DNA of 64,000 nucleotides from Peromyscus leucopus (lineage: Eukaryota; Chordata; Mammalia; Rodentia; Cricetidae): positions 132,638,716 to 132,702,715 of the forward strand of contig NC_051068.1 in assembly GCF_004664715.2 (NCBI RefSeq), in the 5' to 3' direction. A program made the position numbers and the translations under genes. Under the pieces are notes generated by a model, which was not told where the DNA came from, did no database searches, and was given only the letters and a program-made list of their open reading frames with translations. The first letter of the stretch is position 1, and every line of letters begins with the position of its first letter. Shown here piece after piece: positions 53,332 through 58,560 of this stretch.

Positions 53332-55911
53332 CTAATAAAGACAGTTTGTATTGCTTGTGGAATCGGAAAGAAGACCTTTACCACCACCTCACTGTCTTCT
53401 CATTCCATCCCGCAGGTTTTGCTAGACAAACACAAGGAAGGGACGAGGTCTTTGCAATGGCCACACTGTTCCCAGTCACTGACGGCTTTGTTGGGAGCCA
53501 GGCACCCCATGCAGCCCAGACTTTATTCAGGGACTACAGCACAAAATTGGCTTTGCATGACGTTGGAGGAGTTTCTAGAGAATGCCAGGCTGAACTGAAC
53601 TATTGTTCTTAGAGCCCTGAGGTTGTTGGTGTGGCTGTTAAGCATTATACGTACCTTGACTTAAAGGTATTCTCCATCTTCCCCAGACTCCTATTAAAGA
53701 TATCACTTGGTTACCCAGCACGCCTAGCACCACAATGTCAGTTCTCAAAACTGTGGTTAGGGGCAGAGATTAGTATTATTTTCTGCTTCCTGGGAAAATA
53801 ATCAGATCCTCTTTCTAAAGGCAGGTTGTGCTGACTGGGAGGGAGGCTGAGCTGACGGCCCGGGCCACTTGTGCATTGGGGAGGGATGGCAGGCTGCTGT
53901 CCCTGGTGACTGTGGGAATGGGCGGTGACTCAGTGACTCTACTCAGCCTCATCTTTTGCAGGACTGTTTCTAGTCTGAAAGCAGGTATTGAGTGACGCTT
54001 GGCTTGGGTTAAAAGGGCCTTTGAAAGTCCCCTCGCCTGTCATGTGATAACCTAGCTTCTGGGGCCTCCGTATCTTCCTCCAGCCAAGGCCTGCAGAGCC
54101 CAGCACGGTGACTTGGGAGGGAAGGCAGGGCAGGCACGCCTCTGTCCCAAATGGTTTGTCCTGCTGCAGTAAGACCTGCCCAGAAATCTGATGCCTAAAC
54201 CAGACTTCAGCACCTGGAGGGCCAAACCTGGAGGCCCCATTCGCAGTGGTCTGTGAGTCATTTCTCTCCCAAGCAGATGGGAAGCAGGTGTCCCCTCTGC
54301 AGCTTTCTCTTAAGTGGTAGAGTAAGTTCTAAGGCTTATAAATTTCAGTGGAAAAGTAAACATCCTTCCTTTAGAAAAAAAAATTTTTAAAAACAAGGAG
54401 ATGGGGGAAAATGTGTCAGAATTTCCTGGCCTGCTCCACTCTTCAGTATCAGATCAAAATGACAAAATGGATTTCCATCAGTGAAAGCCCTGGTCTGTCC
54501 TCCAACACCACGGCCCCACCCCCTGGATCTCCGGTAGCCTTGGCTGGCTTCAGAGTCAGTGTCTAGGGCAGAAGGACACTGAAGTTTTGGCCCTCCTGCC
54601 TCTGCCTCCTTTTGAGTGCTGGAATTATAGACAGCACCACCACTCGGGGCTCATACATGGCGGGGGATTGAACCCAAGGCTTTGGGCATGCTAGGCAAGT
54701 ACTCTACTGAGTGAGCCATGGTCAAACATACAGCACCTTTGGGTAAGCAACCAGGCTGCAGCTCTGCCTCAGTCTCCCTGCCACGCTCCCTTCTCCTCCT
54801 GGATGATTTAAGGGAGAGCAAATTGCAGCAGTTGCCAGCTCTTGAGACCTTGCTGGCCATGGGCCTCCTCCTCCCTTGGATCCCAGGCCATTGTCCAAAC
54901 CTGAATTCATAGTGACTTAGCAGGCCAAGCCAGTAGTAGGGGAATGTTTTCTAAAGAAAGCAAGCTTCCCTTGGAGCCTGTGAAGTTACTTCTGGGAAAG
55001 TCGGCCTCCTTTTCTAGAATGGCATCCCTGAGAACTCAGGGTCACAGTCGGAAGGTCACCAGCCCGGGGGTGACATCAGCTCTCCTCTCTTCTAGCTTTC
55101 AGGTTTGGGGGAGAGGGAGGATCATTCCCATTCTGTCCTTTCTGTCTCTCTGTGAAGCTGACTGGCACACATTCCTGGGACCTGTGTCATTACAAGCCCA
55201 GTAAATGATTCACACTGAAGTGACCTCTAGGGAACACAGAAGAAATCAGCTGGTTTCGGGGAGCCCAAAACTGTCCAGAAGCCAGACGGCCCAACGCTGC
55301 TGTGTCTTCCTTTCAAACCTGAGCTCCACATTACCCTTGCTGGCCCTGGTCCTGATCATGTGACTTGATGATTGCTCTAATCACCAGGTTAATCACACAT
55401 GTCCCTCTGCCACGTAAGCGGTGAGCACGGTGAAGGACTCAGTCTATTGCAAATGAAAATAATATCAACGGGCCCCTGGAAGGGTGGGTCAAAGGACCAA
55501 GAACAATAAGAAAGAAACGTGTGTATTTTGGCGCATAGATATTTTTTTCTGTTTTGCATTTCTTTACACATGAATGCCACCAAAAAAATGTAAAATTAGC
55601 CCAGGATGTAAGGTAACCTTGGCTACCAAGGAGGATAAAAAATCTTGCCCCGTGCCTAATGCGTCACCAGAGCCAATGAGGATCTGAACCAGAGAGAAGG
55701 TTCTTGTTGCTTTTTAAATAGTGAGTTTTGAATGTTCTTCTTCCCTCTTCCCAGGAATCAAAATGACCCTCCTGCCCATCCAATCCTTTCGTCTCTCTCC
55801 ATACTATTCTGCTACCATCAAGGAACTGCGGTGAAAGGGTCATTTTTAATCACTGTGACAAGAATCCCAAGAGTCGTTCTCATGCACGCATATAATACTC
55901 TGAAAGAGCCG
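15594..55911 (+). CDS. Slc44a3: Slc44a3, choline transporter-like protein 3 (CTL3), exons 1-11, incomplete at the 3' end
   Basis: This is a member of the SLC44 (CTL) family of multi-pass membrane proteins. SLC44A1 and SLC44A2 transport choline; the substrate of SLC44A3 is less certain. Eleven coding exons with GT-AG borders and compatible phases were found by reading. The product begins [10 protein letters not shown] first membrane segment spans exons 2-3 ([20 protein letters not shown]). A Cys-rich outer loop with an NYT glycosylation site lies in exons 3-6. Further hydrophobic segments lie at exon 6/7, 7/8 ([13 protein letters not shown], then [12 protein letters not shown]), 8/9, 9 ([20 protein letters not shown]), 10 and 11. 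Exons 1-11 make about 465 of roughly 650 residues; the rest lies beyond the window. Exons 4-7 contain six one-base indels, so as written the frame hits TGA at 21988-21990. The gene is therefore either a recent pseudogene or affected by local assembly errors. Identity is very secure; functional state is not. Confidence 0.95.
15621..16024 (+). other. Slc44a3 intron 1
   Basis: A short 404-base intron with a gtaagg donor. A pyrimidine- and T-rich tract (ttatttatttattttcctggaag) precedes exon 2. I see no repeat or second gene in it. Its first 100 bases continue the CpG island. Confidence 0.85.
16025..16132 (+). CDS. Slc44a3: Slc44a3 exon 2
   Basis: Thirty-six codons in phase 0/0. They encode the cytoplasmic N-terminal part, with the family motif [16 protein letters not shown], and the first half of membrane segment 1 ([11 protein letters not shown]). 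The donor is gtaagt. The reading frame is intact. Confidence 0.96.
17414..17455. repeat. (GT)n microsatellite
   Basis: About 21 perfect units in intron 2. Confidence 0.98.
18785..18930 (-). repeat. B1 SINE, reverse
   Basis: Reads 'tctttttgagacagggtctt' ... 'gccttgaaccc' ... 'ctctgcctcctgagagctgg' on the + strand, a reverse-complement, diverged B1. Confidence 0.75.
19654..19967 (-). mobile_element. Solo LTR, family C, reverse copy in intron 2
   Basis: On the minus strand it reads TGTAGTGGGTAGCC to TTTCACCAATA, with the polyadenylation signal AATAAA near the 3' end. A perfect 6-bp duplication ggatgc lies at 19648-19653 and 19968-19973. No viral genes are present. Its inverted partner is at 11931-12252. 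Confidence 0.85.
20243..20288. repeat. C-rich tract plus (CG)n
   Basis: Five C-runs separated by single A bases (20243-20266) lead into alternating CG (20266-20283) and tgcgcac, ending about 180 bp before exon 3. Confidence 0.95.
20465..20607 (+). CDS. Slc44a3: Slc44a3 exon 3
   Basis: This 143-base exon runs from phase 0 to phase 2. It encodes [20 protein letters not shown], the end of membrane segment 1 and start of the outer loop. [22 protein letters not shown] and DMTLR, highly typical of SLC44A3, follow. The donor is gtaagt. The frame is intact. Confidence 0.97.
20608..21905 (+). other. Slc44a3 intron 3
   Basis: A 1.3-kb intron with a MIR-like SINE fragment at about 20.73-20.94 kb and a G-run of four GGG tracts at 21031-21047. 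The rest looks unique. The acceptor before exon 4 is tttcccccatctatag. Confidence 0.85.
20730..20940 (+). repeat. MIR-type ancient SINE
   Basis: 'tcagctctgtgacctggggg', 'tctctgaggccagttttcgt', 'agcttagcagatgctcagtg' follow the MIR order. Confidence 0.75.
21906..22039 (+). CDS. Slc44a3: Slc44a3 exon 4, with three apparent one-base deletions
   Basis: The exon begins correctly (completing K, then HVFFMNA) and ends at a gtaagc donor. The family frame can be followed only by assuming a missing base at three places: after about 21926 (gc|tgcgat), in the CC pair at 21967-21968, and at the G at 22015 (gaag|agtcc). The pieces then read [23 protein letters not shown] and QHFADTN, an expected SLC44A3 outer-loop sequence. 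The three losses sum to three bases, so overall phase is kept. Read literally, however, the frame meets TGA at 21988-21990. Confidence 0.9.
22040..22860 (+). other. Slc44a3 intron 4
   Basis: An 821-base intron with a gtaagc donor and a ttctgctttcag acceptor. It holds short A/T-rich stretches near 22.45-22.60 kb and an A run at about 22817-22830. No SINE or other element was recognised. Confidence 0.8.
22861..22953 (+). CDS. Slc44a3: Slc44a3 exon 5, with one apparent one-base deletion
   Basis: It encodes [20 protein letters not shown], including an NYT N-glycosylation sequon, then TLCP. The expected RLPVPPS reading requires one extra C in the CC pair at 22932-22933. As written the last eight codons are out of frame. 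Length is 93, where 94 is needed to join exon 6 in phase. The donor is gtaaga. Confidence 0.93.
23125..23325 (+). repeat. B3-type SINE
   Basis: 'gtgctggactggcgaggtgg', 'cttgaaagcgcttgccacaa', 'agtttcatgccaggacccac', ending 'cacacaataaagtg'. Confidence 0.8.
23512..23675 (+). repeat. B2/B3-type SINE
   Basis: 'gtctggagagatgtctcaga', 'ggttaagggcacttgttctc', 'ggacctgggttctagtctca', A-rich end. It is followed immediately by a B2. Confidence 0.85.
23683..23865 (+). repeat. B2 SINE
   Basis: A well-preserved B2: 'gggactggagagatggctca', 'gcggttaagagcactgactg', 'aggacccaggttcgattcct', then the 'caggagatccgacacc' body and an AATAAA-rich end. Confidence 0.93.
24480..24828 (+). mobile_element. LINE-1 3' end (5'-truncated)
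   Basis: It contains rodent L1 3' UTR phrases: 'cccactcctagctgggagct', 'agagtcggttttctttaggg', 'gtggctcctggtagatgggc', 'cttcagtgggtggtccc', then a G-rich stretch and AATAAA before A-rich sequence. No open reading frame remains. A B1 follows directly at 24833. Confidence 0.7.
24833..24986 (+). repeat. B1 SINE
   Basis: From gccaggcggtggtgatgcat to ctgtctcaggaaaaaaaaaaa. It sits directly behind the L1 3' end. Confidence 0.92.
25331..25378. repeat. (TG)n microsatellite
   Basis: About 24 units in intron 5. Confidence 0.98.
25380..25620 (-). repeat. B3/RSINE-type SINE, reverse
   Basis: Adjoins the (TG)n tract; 'ggggaggccagagaacccct' and 'gctgggattacaaggtgtgc' fit a reverse rodent tRNA-derived SINE. 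Confidence 0.55.
25760..25920 (+). repeat. MIR-type ancient SINE
   Basis: 'gtatcattttatagacgaga' 'aaaccgatcagagaaaggct' matches the MIR 3' core. Confidence 0.65.
26909..26951. repeat. (GGA)n trinucleotide repeat
   Basis: About 14 units with one interruption; a purine-only strand. Confidence 0.95.
27115..27166. repeat. (CA)n microsatellite, interrupted
   Basis: CA units with tcacgc and cgcg interruptions. Confidence 0.95.
28183..28400 (+). repeat. LTR-like remnant
   Basis: Phrases such as 'aaaacctgagccagatatcg', 'atttcttacctctatcaaat' and 'gaatcctgtcttttatg' resemble a dispersed rodent LTR-type repeat. The assignment rests on recall and no borders are visible. Confidence 0.35.
28698..28826 (+). 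repeat. B1 SINE, 3'-truncated
   Basis: Begins gccaggtggtggtggcacat and ends after 'aggaaaggcgcaaagctaca', lacking the usual gagaaaccctgtctc end and A tail. Confidence 0.9.
29348..29510 (+). repeat. B1 SINE
   Basis: From ctgggtggtggtggcagatg to ccctgtcttgaaaaaaaag, a moderately diverged copy. Confidence 0.88.
29525..29695 (+). repeat. RSINE-type SINE
   Basis: 'gagttcaaatccccagcacc' followed by a B1-like end 'gacaccctgtctcaaaaaca', a composite tRNA/B1 layout. Confidence 0.6.
30151..30205. repeat. (TG)n microsatellite
   Basis: About 27 units, next to a reverse B3. Confidence 0.98.
30206..30345 (-). repeat. B3-type SINE, reverse
   Basis: 'gtggaggtcaagggccaaca', 'attgaactcgggtcatcagg', 'ttatctgcggagccatctca'. 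It adjoins the (TG)n tract at 30151. Confidence 0.75.
30454..30615 (+). CDS. Slc44a3: Slc44a3 exon 6, with an extra G at its donor
   Basis: It encodes KSFPLFNRC, then [20 protein letters not shown], then [20 protein letters not shown]: the end of the outer loop and start of the second membrane segment. The acceptor is ctcttcttttcag. Joining exon 7 in frame (ALSLAMMF) requires the exon to contribute one G after TTC. The sequence reads ttcgggtaat, so the only GT donor leaves two Gs, one base too many. The internal frame is intact. Confidence 0.93.
31605..31759 (+). repeat. B1 SINE
   Basis: Contains 'gcatgcctttaatcccagca' and 'agagaaaccctgtctcaaaa', with an A tail to 31759. Confidence 0.9.
31841..32007 (+). 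repeat. B1 SINE with target duplication
   Basis: A B1 with tail 'aaacaacaacaacaaaaaa'. The 10-bp duplication agttagaact lies at 31831-31840 and 32008-32017. Confidence 0.92.
32441..32529 (+). CDS. Slc44a3: Slc44a3 exon 7, with one apparent one-base deletion
   Basis: It encodes [20 protein letters not shown] and then ISLVILG, two hydrophobic segments. The expected next residues, LL and the first base of F, need one more base between 32523 and 32524 (gga|tgctgt). The donor is gtaagt. Length is 89, where 90 restores phase with exon 8. Confidence 0.94.
32957..33118 (+). repeat. B1 SINE
   Basis: Contains 'cacctttagtcccagcactt', 'ttcaaggcctgcctggtcta' and an A/T-rich tail. Confidence 0.88.
33458..33840. 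repeat. Possible old interspersed repeat
   Basis: It begins 'cagtcacctttctgactctg' and 'tgacaaaacgcctgag', and contains 'tggctcacagttccagaggc', a layout typical of an old dispersed rodent repeat. Divergence is high and the borders are uncertain. Confidence 0.35.
34081..34262 (+). repeat. B1 SINE with target duplication
   Basis: From gccagacatagtggcacatg to an A-rich tail. The 12-bp duplication agccaacatcca is at 34069-34080 and 34263-34274. Confidence 0.93.
34617..34741 (+). CDS. Slc44a3: Slc44a3 exon 8
   Basis: A 125-base exon ending in phase 0 with a gtaaga donor. It encodes [20 protein letters not shown] and [20 protein letters not shown], a hallmark SLC44A3 stretch joining two membrane segments. 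The frame is intact. Confidence 0.97.
34742..35871 (+). other. Slc44a3 intron 8
   Basis: An intron of 1130 bases. Most of its second half is a solo LTR (35250-35633) with perfect 6-bp target duplications. The first half looks unique. The acceptor is ctctctctcaacag. Confidence 0.85.
35250..35633 (+). mobile_element. Solo LTR, family B relative, inside Slc44a3 intron 8
   Basis: It runs from TATGGTGATATTTT to TACATCTACA and is flanked by a perfect 6-bp duplication ctgact (35244-35249 and 35634-35639). It has the same start motif and the 'gatgcacgcctttaatctca' B1-like piece as the family B copies, but a different middle. It lies only about 240 bp before exon 9. Confidence 0.75.
35872..36058 (+). 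CDS. Slc44a3: Slc44a3 exon 9
   Basis: A 187-base exon from phase 0 to phase 1. It encodes [20 protein letters not shown], then [20 protein letters not shown] and [20 protein letters not shown]: the end of one membrane segment, a short loop and a complete further one. The donor is gtaagt. The frame is intact. Confidence 0.97.
36285..36475 (+). repeat. ID/B1-type composite SINE (B4-like)
   Basis: 'aatatagctcagtgggtcga' begins an ID-like part; 'cttataatatcagcattaca' and 'gccagcctgggctgcatgaa' give a B1-like part ending in ccctgtctcaaaac. Confidence 0.65.
36798..36872. repeat. (GGAT)n tetranucleotide repeat
   Basis: About 18 units with several point changes (gaat, ggac). Confidence 0.95.
36893..37040 (+). 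repeat. B1 SINE, diverged
   Basis: Contains 'taatcctagcacttgggagg' and 'tggtctacagagtgagttcc', ending atcttgaaaacaaac. Confidence 0.8.
37205..37465 (+). repeat. RSINE/B3-type SINE
   Basis: 'ccctgaaaagatagtacttt', 'aggacctgagtttgatcacc', 'cttctacacacacctgcaca'. It leads into the (CA)n tract at 37467. Confidence 0.65.
37467..37516. repeat. (CA)n microsatellite
   Basis: About 25 units. Confidence 0.98.
37540..39231 (-). pseudogene. Stop-poor minus-strand block with splice-like borders, possible decayed gene, unidentified
   Basis: On the minus strand a frame stays open from 39162 to 38539 (207 codons). It lies behind a pyrimidine-rich AG (ctttccccag, ending at 39232) and contains a CAG|gtgact donor-like site at 38713/38712. 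A second AG with a pyrimidine tract (ttctttcctttctag) precedes 38141. From there one frame runs to 37540 with only three internal stops, including [20 protein letters not shown] and [21 protein letters not shown] recognise no protein family. It could be a decayed unprocessed gene, a lineage-specific transcript or chance in a GC-moderate stretch. Confidence 0.2.
39689..39740. repeat. (TG)n microsatellite
   Basis: About 26 units in intron 9. Confidence 0.98.
40022..40135 (+). repeat. B1-like SINE, degenerate
   Basis: Reads 'cctgctgtgatggtgcacac', 'aaattcaaggcctgggctat', ending 'agagaccctgcctttaaaaa'. Confidence 0.65.
40542..40570. repeat. (TTG)n trinucleotide repeat
   Basis: About nine units. 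Confidence 0.95.
41222..41560 (+). repeat. Dispersed rodent repeat
   Basis: It runs 'gtgtctattgctatgataaa', 'catgaccaaaagcaactta', 'aaggggtttatttggctta', 'ggaagtcaggacaggaactc', through to 'aagaaaatgcaccc'. This is a very common interspersed rodent sequence whose class I cannot fix. A possibly related degenerate piece lies at 33458-33840. Confidence 0.55.
41641..42227 (-). mobile_element. Solo LTR, endogenous retrovirus family A, reverse copy
   Basis: On the minus strand this reads TGTGGGATATTATAACC, then 'ctgattggtctaataaagag', 'ggccaatagctaggcagaga' and a tail 'tttgggagctgggtgtggc', ending ccaactaca. It parallels the forward copy at 3650-4147 and is more complete at its 5' end. No viral coding sequence adjoins it, so it is a solo LTR. 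No clean target duplication was found. Confidence 0.6.
42700..42880 (+). repeat. B2 SINE, 5'-truncated
   Basis: Begins within the head ('ctcttccagaggacctaggt'), then 'tcaactcacagccatctgta' and a tail 'cacacataaaattgaag'. Confidence 0.85.
42964..43110 (+). repeat. B1 SINE
   Basis: Contains 'tggtggtgcacacctttaat' and 'gccagcctggtctacaaagt', ending ctctgtcttgaaaaaaaat. Confidence 0.88.
43283..43307. repeat. Interstitial telomeric repeat (TTAGGG)4
   Basis: Twenty-five bases of perfect TTAGGG-type repeat, flanked by 'atttggcca' and 'gagcaaaag'. It is in the + orientation inside intron 9. Confidence 0.95.
44017..44181 (+). repeat. B1 SINE, cricetid-type, behind an ID-like element
   Basis: From gccaggcggtggtgtcacat to an (AAAT)n-type tail, with 'aggaaaggctcaaagctaca'. 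It is preceded at 43963-43999 by an ID-like sequence 'ctcggtggtagagcacttgc'. Confidence 0.92.
45600..45900 (+). repeat. B3/RSINE composite SINE
   Basis: 'gatgcagagatggctccctg', 'ggtaaaagcacttggtgttt', 'tgtttggatccccaaaacct', a B1-like middle 'ctccacaatcccagcacg', and 'cccacaccctcacacctgag'. Confidence 0.7.
47714..47879 (+). CDS. Slc44a3: Slc44a3 exon 10
   Basis: A 166-base exon from phase 1 to phase 2 with a gtgagg donor. It encodes [20 protein letters not shown], then [20 protein letters not shown] and [14 protein letters not shown], the conserved SLC44 block with a further membrane segment. The frame is intact. Confidence 0.97.
49210..49440 (+). repeat. B3-type SINE
   Basis: 'agccagatggctccgccggt', 'gcctgccgtgaaagcctggt', 'ctgagtttgatccccagaat', with an AATAAA-rich end. 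Confidence 0.8.
50225..50355 (-). repeat. Degenerate B1-type SINE, reverse
   Basis: 'ttttgaggcagggtctcatg' ... 'tttcaggcatacactaccac' is the reverse of an old B1. A forward B1 follows within 15 bases. Confidence 0.6.
50368..50512 (+). repeat. B1 SINE
   Basis: From gccgggtgtggtggcgcacg to ccctgtctcaagaaaac. Confidence 0.92.
51378..51460 (+). repeat. ID-type SINE
   Basis: 'ggcctgaatggatggctcaa', 'tggaagagcacttgcctggc', 'ctcaagttcaatcctcaaca', A-rich end. Confidence 0.75.
51680..51870 (+). repeat. B2/B3-type SINE
   Basis: 'gaagacatggctgggtggtt', 'gctgctcttgcagagaaccc', 'aggtttgactccccaagctc', with an end 'cgcataaattaaaaatac'. Confidence 0.8.
51919..52040 (+). repeat. B1 SINE with internal deletion
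   Basis: 'cagccaggcatggtggcaca' then directly 'gaaggcagaggcaggaggat' (the tttaatcccagcactc box is missing), ending aaaccctgtctcaaaac. Confidence 0.85.
52268..52475 (+). repeat. B2 SINE
   Basis: 'agcttagcggttaagagcac', 'gcagaggacccaggttcggt', 'taactccagttccaggagat', tail 'cacataaataaacataaat'. Confidence 0.9.
52736..52900 (+). repeat. B1 SINE, cricetid-type
   Basis: From gccaggtggtggtggcatgc to ctgtctcaaaaaaaacaaac, with 'aggaaaggcgcaaagctaca'. A B3/RSINE-type piece (52.64-52.73 kb) precedes it. Confidence 0.92.
52960..53110 (-). repeat. B3-type SINE, reverse
   Basis: 'gggggtgtgcctgtacacac', 'gtgggtcccaagagtggaag', 'cccactgaccttctctctag', a reverse-oriented B3-like copy. Confidence 0.7.
53289..53330. 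repeat. (CA)n microsatellite
   Basis: About 21 units in intron 10. Confidence 0.98.
54600..54722 (-). repeat. ID/B4-type SINE, reverse
   Basis: 'attgaacccaaggctttggg', 'catgctaggcaagtactcta', 'ctgagtgagcc', a reverse ID head preceded by a B1-like 'ctgcctccttttgagtgctg'. Confidence 0.7.
55755..55911 (+). CDS. Slc44a3: Slc44a3 exon 11
   Basis: A 157-base exon ending in phase 0 with a gtaaga donor. It encodes [20 protein letters not shown], then [20 protein letters not shown] and [12 protein letters not shown]. This is the last exon recognised in the window. The following family block (Cys-rich segment and C-terminal membrane segments) is not seen. The frame is intact. Confidence 0.96.
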
Positions 55912-56977
55912 GTAAGACAACCCCCTAAAGCTGACGGGTTGAGGGCCGGCCCCCATGCAAGGACTCTGCAGCCCCGGCTCCCAAGCTCTGCTCTGTGTCG
56001 GGCTGAGGGAGGAGAGGCTCTGTGTTAGCTGGAGTCCTTCTAGTTAAAATGCGGAGCCAAGGGCTGGAGTCTGATGGTGGAGTTTCAGTTAGTGTTTGTG
56101 CCTCTGTCTCAGGTTTGTTTGTTGATACATTATAAAGTAGGAATAATAGTTGTTTTGTTTGGATGCCAGCATACTGCCTGCCCGCTGTGTTTCTAGAGGG
56201 TGCCATGGGAAGTGATTGGTGTGGGCCAGGAGGAAAAGTCAGAACGCCTGTGTGTGTGTGTGGGGGGGGGTCTGTCTGTCTGTCTGTTTATGTGTGTGCA
56301 CAGGCACGCGTGTGTGCGCATGTGTACATGCTCACCCGCACTTGAGAGAGAGAAATGGATAAGCTGACCCACATCTCAGCTCCAAGGACAGAAAACTGTA
56401 GGGCTTTTGTGCCGAGAGGCTTCTCCTCCTCGGGTTTTATTTCCATGCGCATTTAGTTATGAAAGCCAGTGGAAACCAGAACACCAGGAAAACAGCTGTT
56501 CTCATGGTGTCTCTAAGCTGCCACACAAGGGAGGCTTGGACTTCCCCAACTTTCCTGTTCTCATACAATGCTGATCCTTCTCCGCCTCCGTTTCCACCTT
56601 GGGGGTTTGTGACTTGCTCTGAGTTTCACAAACCTACCTGATTCCAGCCCTTTGGGTCTGGTTACACGGCCTTAGTAAATCGGGAAGTTTCGTGCCCTGG
56701 TTCACGTTGTTCACAATTAATTGTGTTTGCTTTTAAAAACAGAACTCTAAATTGTCATTATTTTAAAATCCACAATCAAGGTTTCAGCTTGGCATACCAA
56801 TTAGGAACAACAGAGTTGAACTGCACCTGGGATTATCTGGCTTTCTTATCTTGCCGCATTGAGCAGTTGACTATGAAATGTTTTCCTATGGCTCCTTGCC
56901 TGGCTGCATTTTGGACACTTAAAACAGGTGGTTGTACCTGGCCCAGGGCAAATCTAAGCTACTGCAGTATAAAAGGT

Positions 56978-57045
56978 TTCTCCCTCCCTCCCTCCCTCCC
57001 TCCCTCCCTCCCTTTCTTTCTCCCTCCCTCCCTCCCTTCCTTCCT
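56978..57045. repeat. (CCCT)n pyrimidine tract
   Basis: About 16 tetranucleotide units with interruptions, almost pure pyrimidine. Confidence 0.95.
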
Positions 57046-57079
57046 AACATTTATTTGTTTGTTTTTTGTATATGTGTGA

Positions 57080-57235
57080 GCCTGCATGACTATGTACCAG
57101 AAGAGGGCATCAGATTCTGTGGAACTGAAGTTACAGGTAGTTGTGAGCTGCCATGTGGGTGCTGGGAATCGAACCTGGGTCCTCTTTAAGAGCAGCCAGT
57201 GTTTTTAACCACTGAGCTATCACTCCATCCCCAGT
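57080..57235 (-). repeat. B2 SINE, reverse
   Basis: 'agaagagggcatcagattct', 'gggaatcgaacctgggtcct', 'ctttaagagcagccagtgtt', 'taaccactgagctatcac', clear B2 reverse strand. Confidence 0.9.
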
Positions 57236-57379
57236 GCAGGGTTTCCTGAAGTACAGACTCGCTCTTGATTTTCAATATACTTAGTTCAGGTGAGTATTTT
57301 GTACCTATGCAGCACACATCTGAATATATGTTTTATTAATATGTATTTTACAGGCACGTATATGTACTAATATATTGGC

Positions 57380-57410
<31 letters not shown>

Positions 57411-57412
57411 GT
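57380..57412. repeat. (CA)n(TA)n compound microsatellite
   Basis: About ten CA units passing into six TA units. Confidence 0.95.
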
Positions 57413-58277
57413 AATTAATTAACATGTGAATTAGTTATTGATAATCATAAATCAATGAGCAGCTGAGAGCTTGCTGTCCCCTACTGAGCAAGGCATTTTA
57501 AGCCCTTTGGGAAAATAGCTTCCATAAACCCAAAGAGAAACTGGTGGAAGACAGAGGTCTCTCTGACTCCATCACTCCTCAGATTCCACAACGTGCCAGG
57601 AAACCAAACTCCCATTTAGTGATGCCACCAAGGTAAAATATGACCTCTCGTAGGTCTTCTGCCGCAGCCTTACAGCTCGGTCCTGTATCTACAGGGTCAG
57701 TCCACACCTCTCATAGCCGTGCGTGATCTCTCCTACATTAAACAGTCTCATTCCCAGCAGCCACCAAGCTAAAACCTGTCCAGCTCGAGTTTTATCCAGT
57801 TGAATTAACATTGGGATGAGAAAATGTCTCTATAAGGCCGAGTTGTTCAGGGGTCCATGAAATAGGCTAGTTGAGATTTGTTAGCTGGTTTGGAGTTTTT
57901 GTTTTGTTATCTCTGGGTGGTAGGTGGGATACGGCAGCTACCCCTTGCCCTGTTAGTTCATTCAGTTTTCATTTTTAAATCTTAAAAATGTTCTTTCTAT
58001 TTACTTACTGGGATGTTTTTACAATAGGTGGTAGGTAGAACTCGGTCATCCACCCTTCCCCAGCCAGTTCATTCTCAAGTTACACACTCAAGTTAGATTT
58101 CAGAAGATCCACTGAATCTTTGAAATTTAGTCTGAAAACCTTACAATAGGATCTATTACCCCCCATGTTAAAGTTGATTAGTTATGTAGGCATGTGACTA
58201 GTCTCTACACTATATGGTTTGGATTTCTAGTCAGTGACAAAAACCTCACAAACTTCAAATTCAAAAGTCAAGGTGTT

Positions 58278-58400
58278 CAAGGCATGGTGCTATACGCCTA
58301 TTGTCTCAGTGCTGGGGAGGTTGAAGCAGGGGAAATGGGAGCTTGGGGCTCGTCTGGGCTATGCAGCAACACCTTGTCTCAAAAATAAAAATAAAATAAT
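58278..58400 (+). repeat. B1-like SINE, diverged
   Basis: 'aaggcatggtgctatacgcc' ... 'gctcgtctgggctatgcagc' ... 'accttgtctcaaaaataaaa'. A second similar element follows at 58404. Confidence 0.7.
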
Positions 58401-58403
58401 CCA

Positions 58404-58560
58404 GCCAGGGCAGTGTGACCCATACCTGTAATACACACATTTGGGAAGCAGAAGCAGGAGAATCAGGAGGAGGGCAAGACTGGCCTCAGCTACATCATAA
58501 GTTTAAGGCCAGTATGGGCTACGAAAGACCCTGTCTTTAAAAAAAAAACAACACACACAC
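58404..58560 (+). repeat. B1-like SINE, diverged
   Basis: 'gccagggcagtgtgacccat' ... 'aagaccctgtctttaaaaaa' with a short (CA)n end. Confidence 0.7.

Larger units (their letters stand above)
47880..55754 (+). other. Slc44a3 intron 10
   Basis: A 7.9-kb intron. It contains B3/B2 SINEs (49.2, 51.68, 52.27 kb), an ID-like element (51.38 kb) and B1 copies (50.37, 51.92, 52.74 kb). Reverse SINE fragments lie at 50.22, 53.0 and 54.6 kb, and a (CA)n tract at 53289-53330. 48.0-49.2 and 53.4-54.6 kb look unique with no recognised gene. Confidence 0.8.
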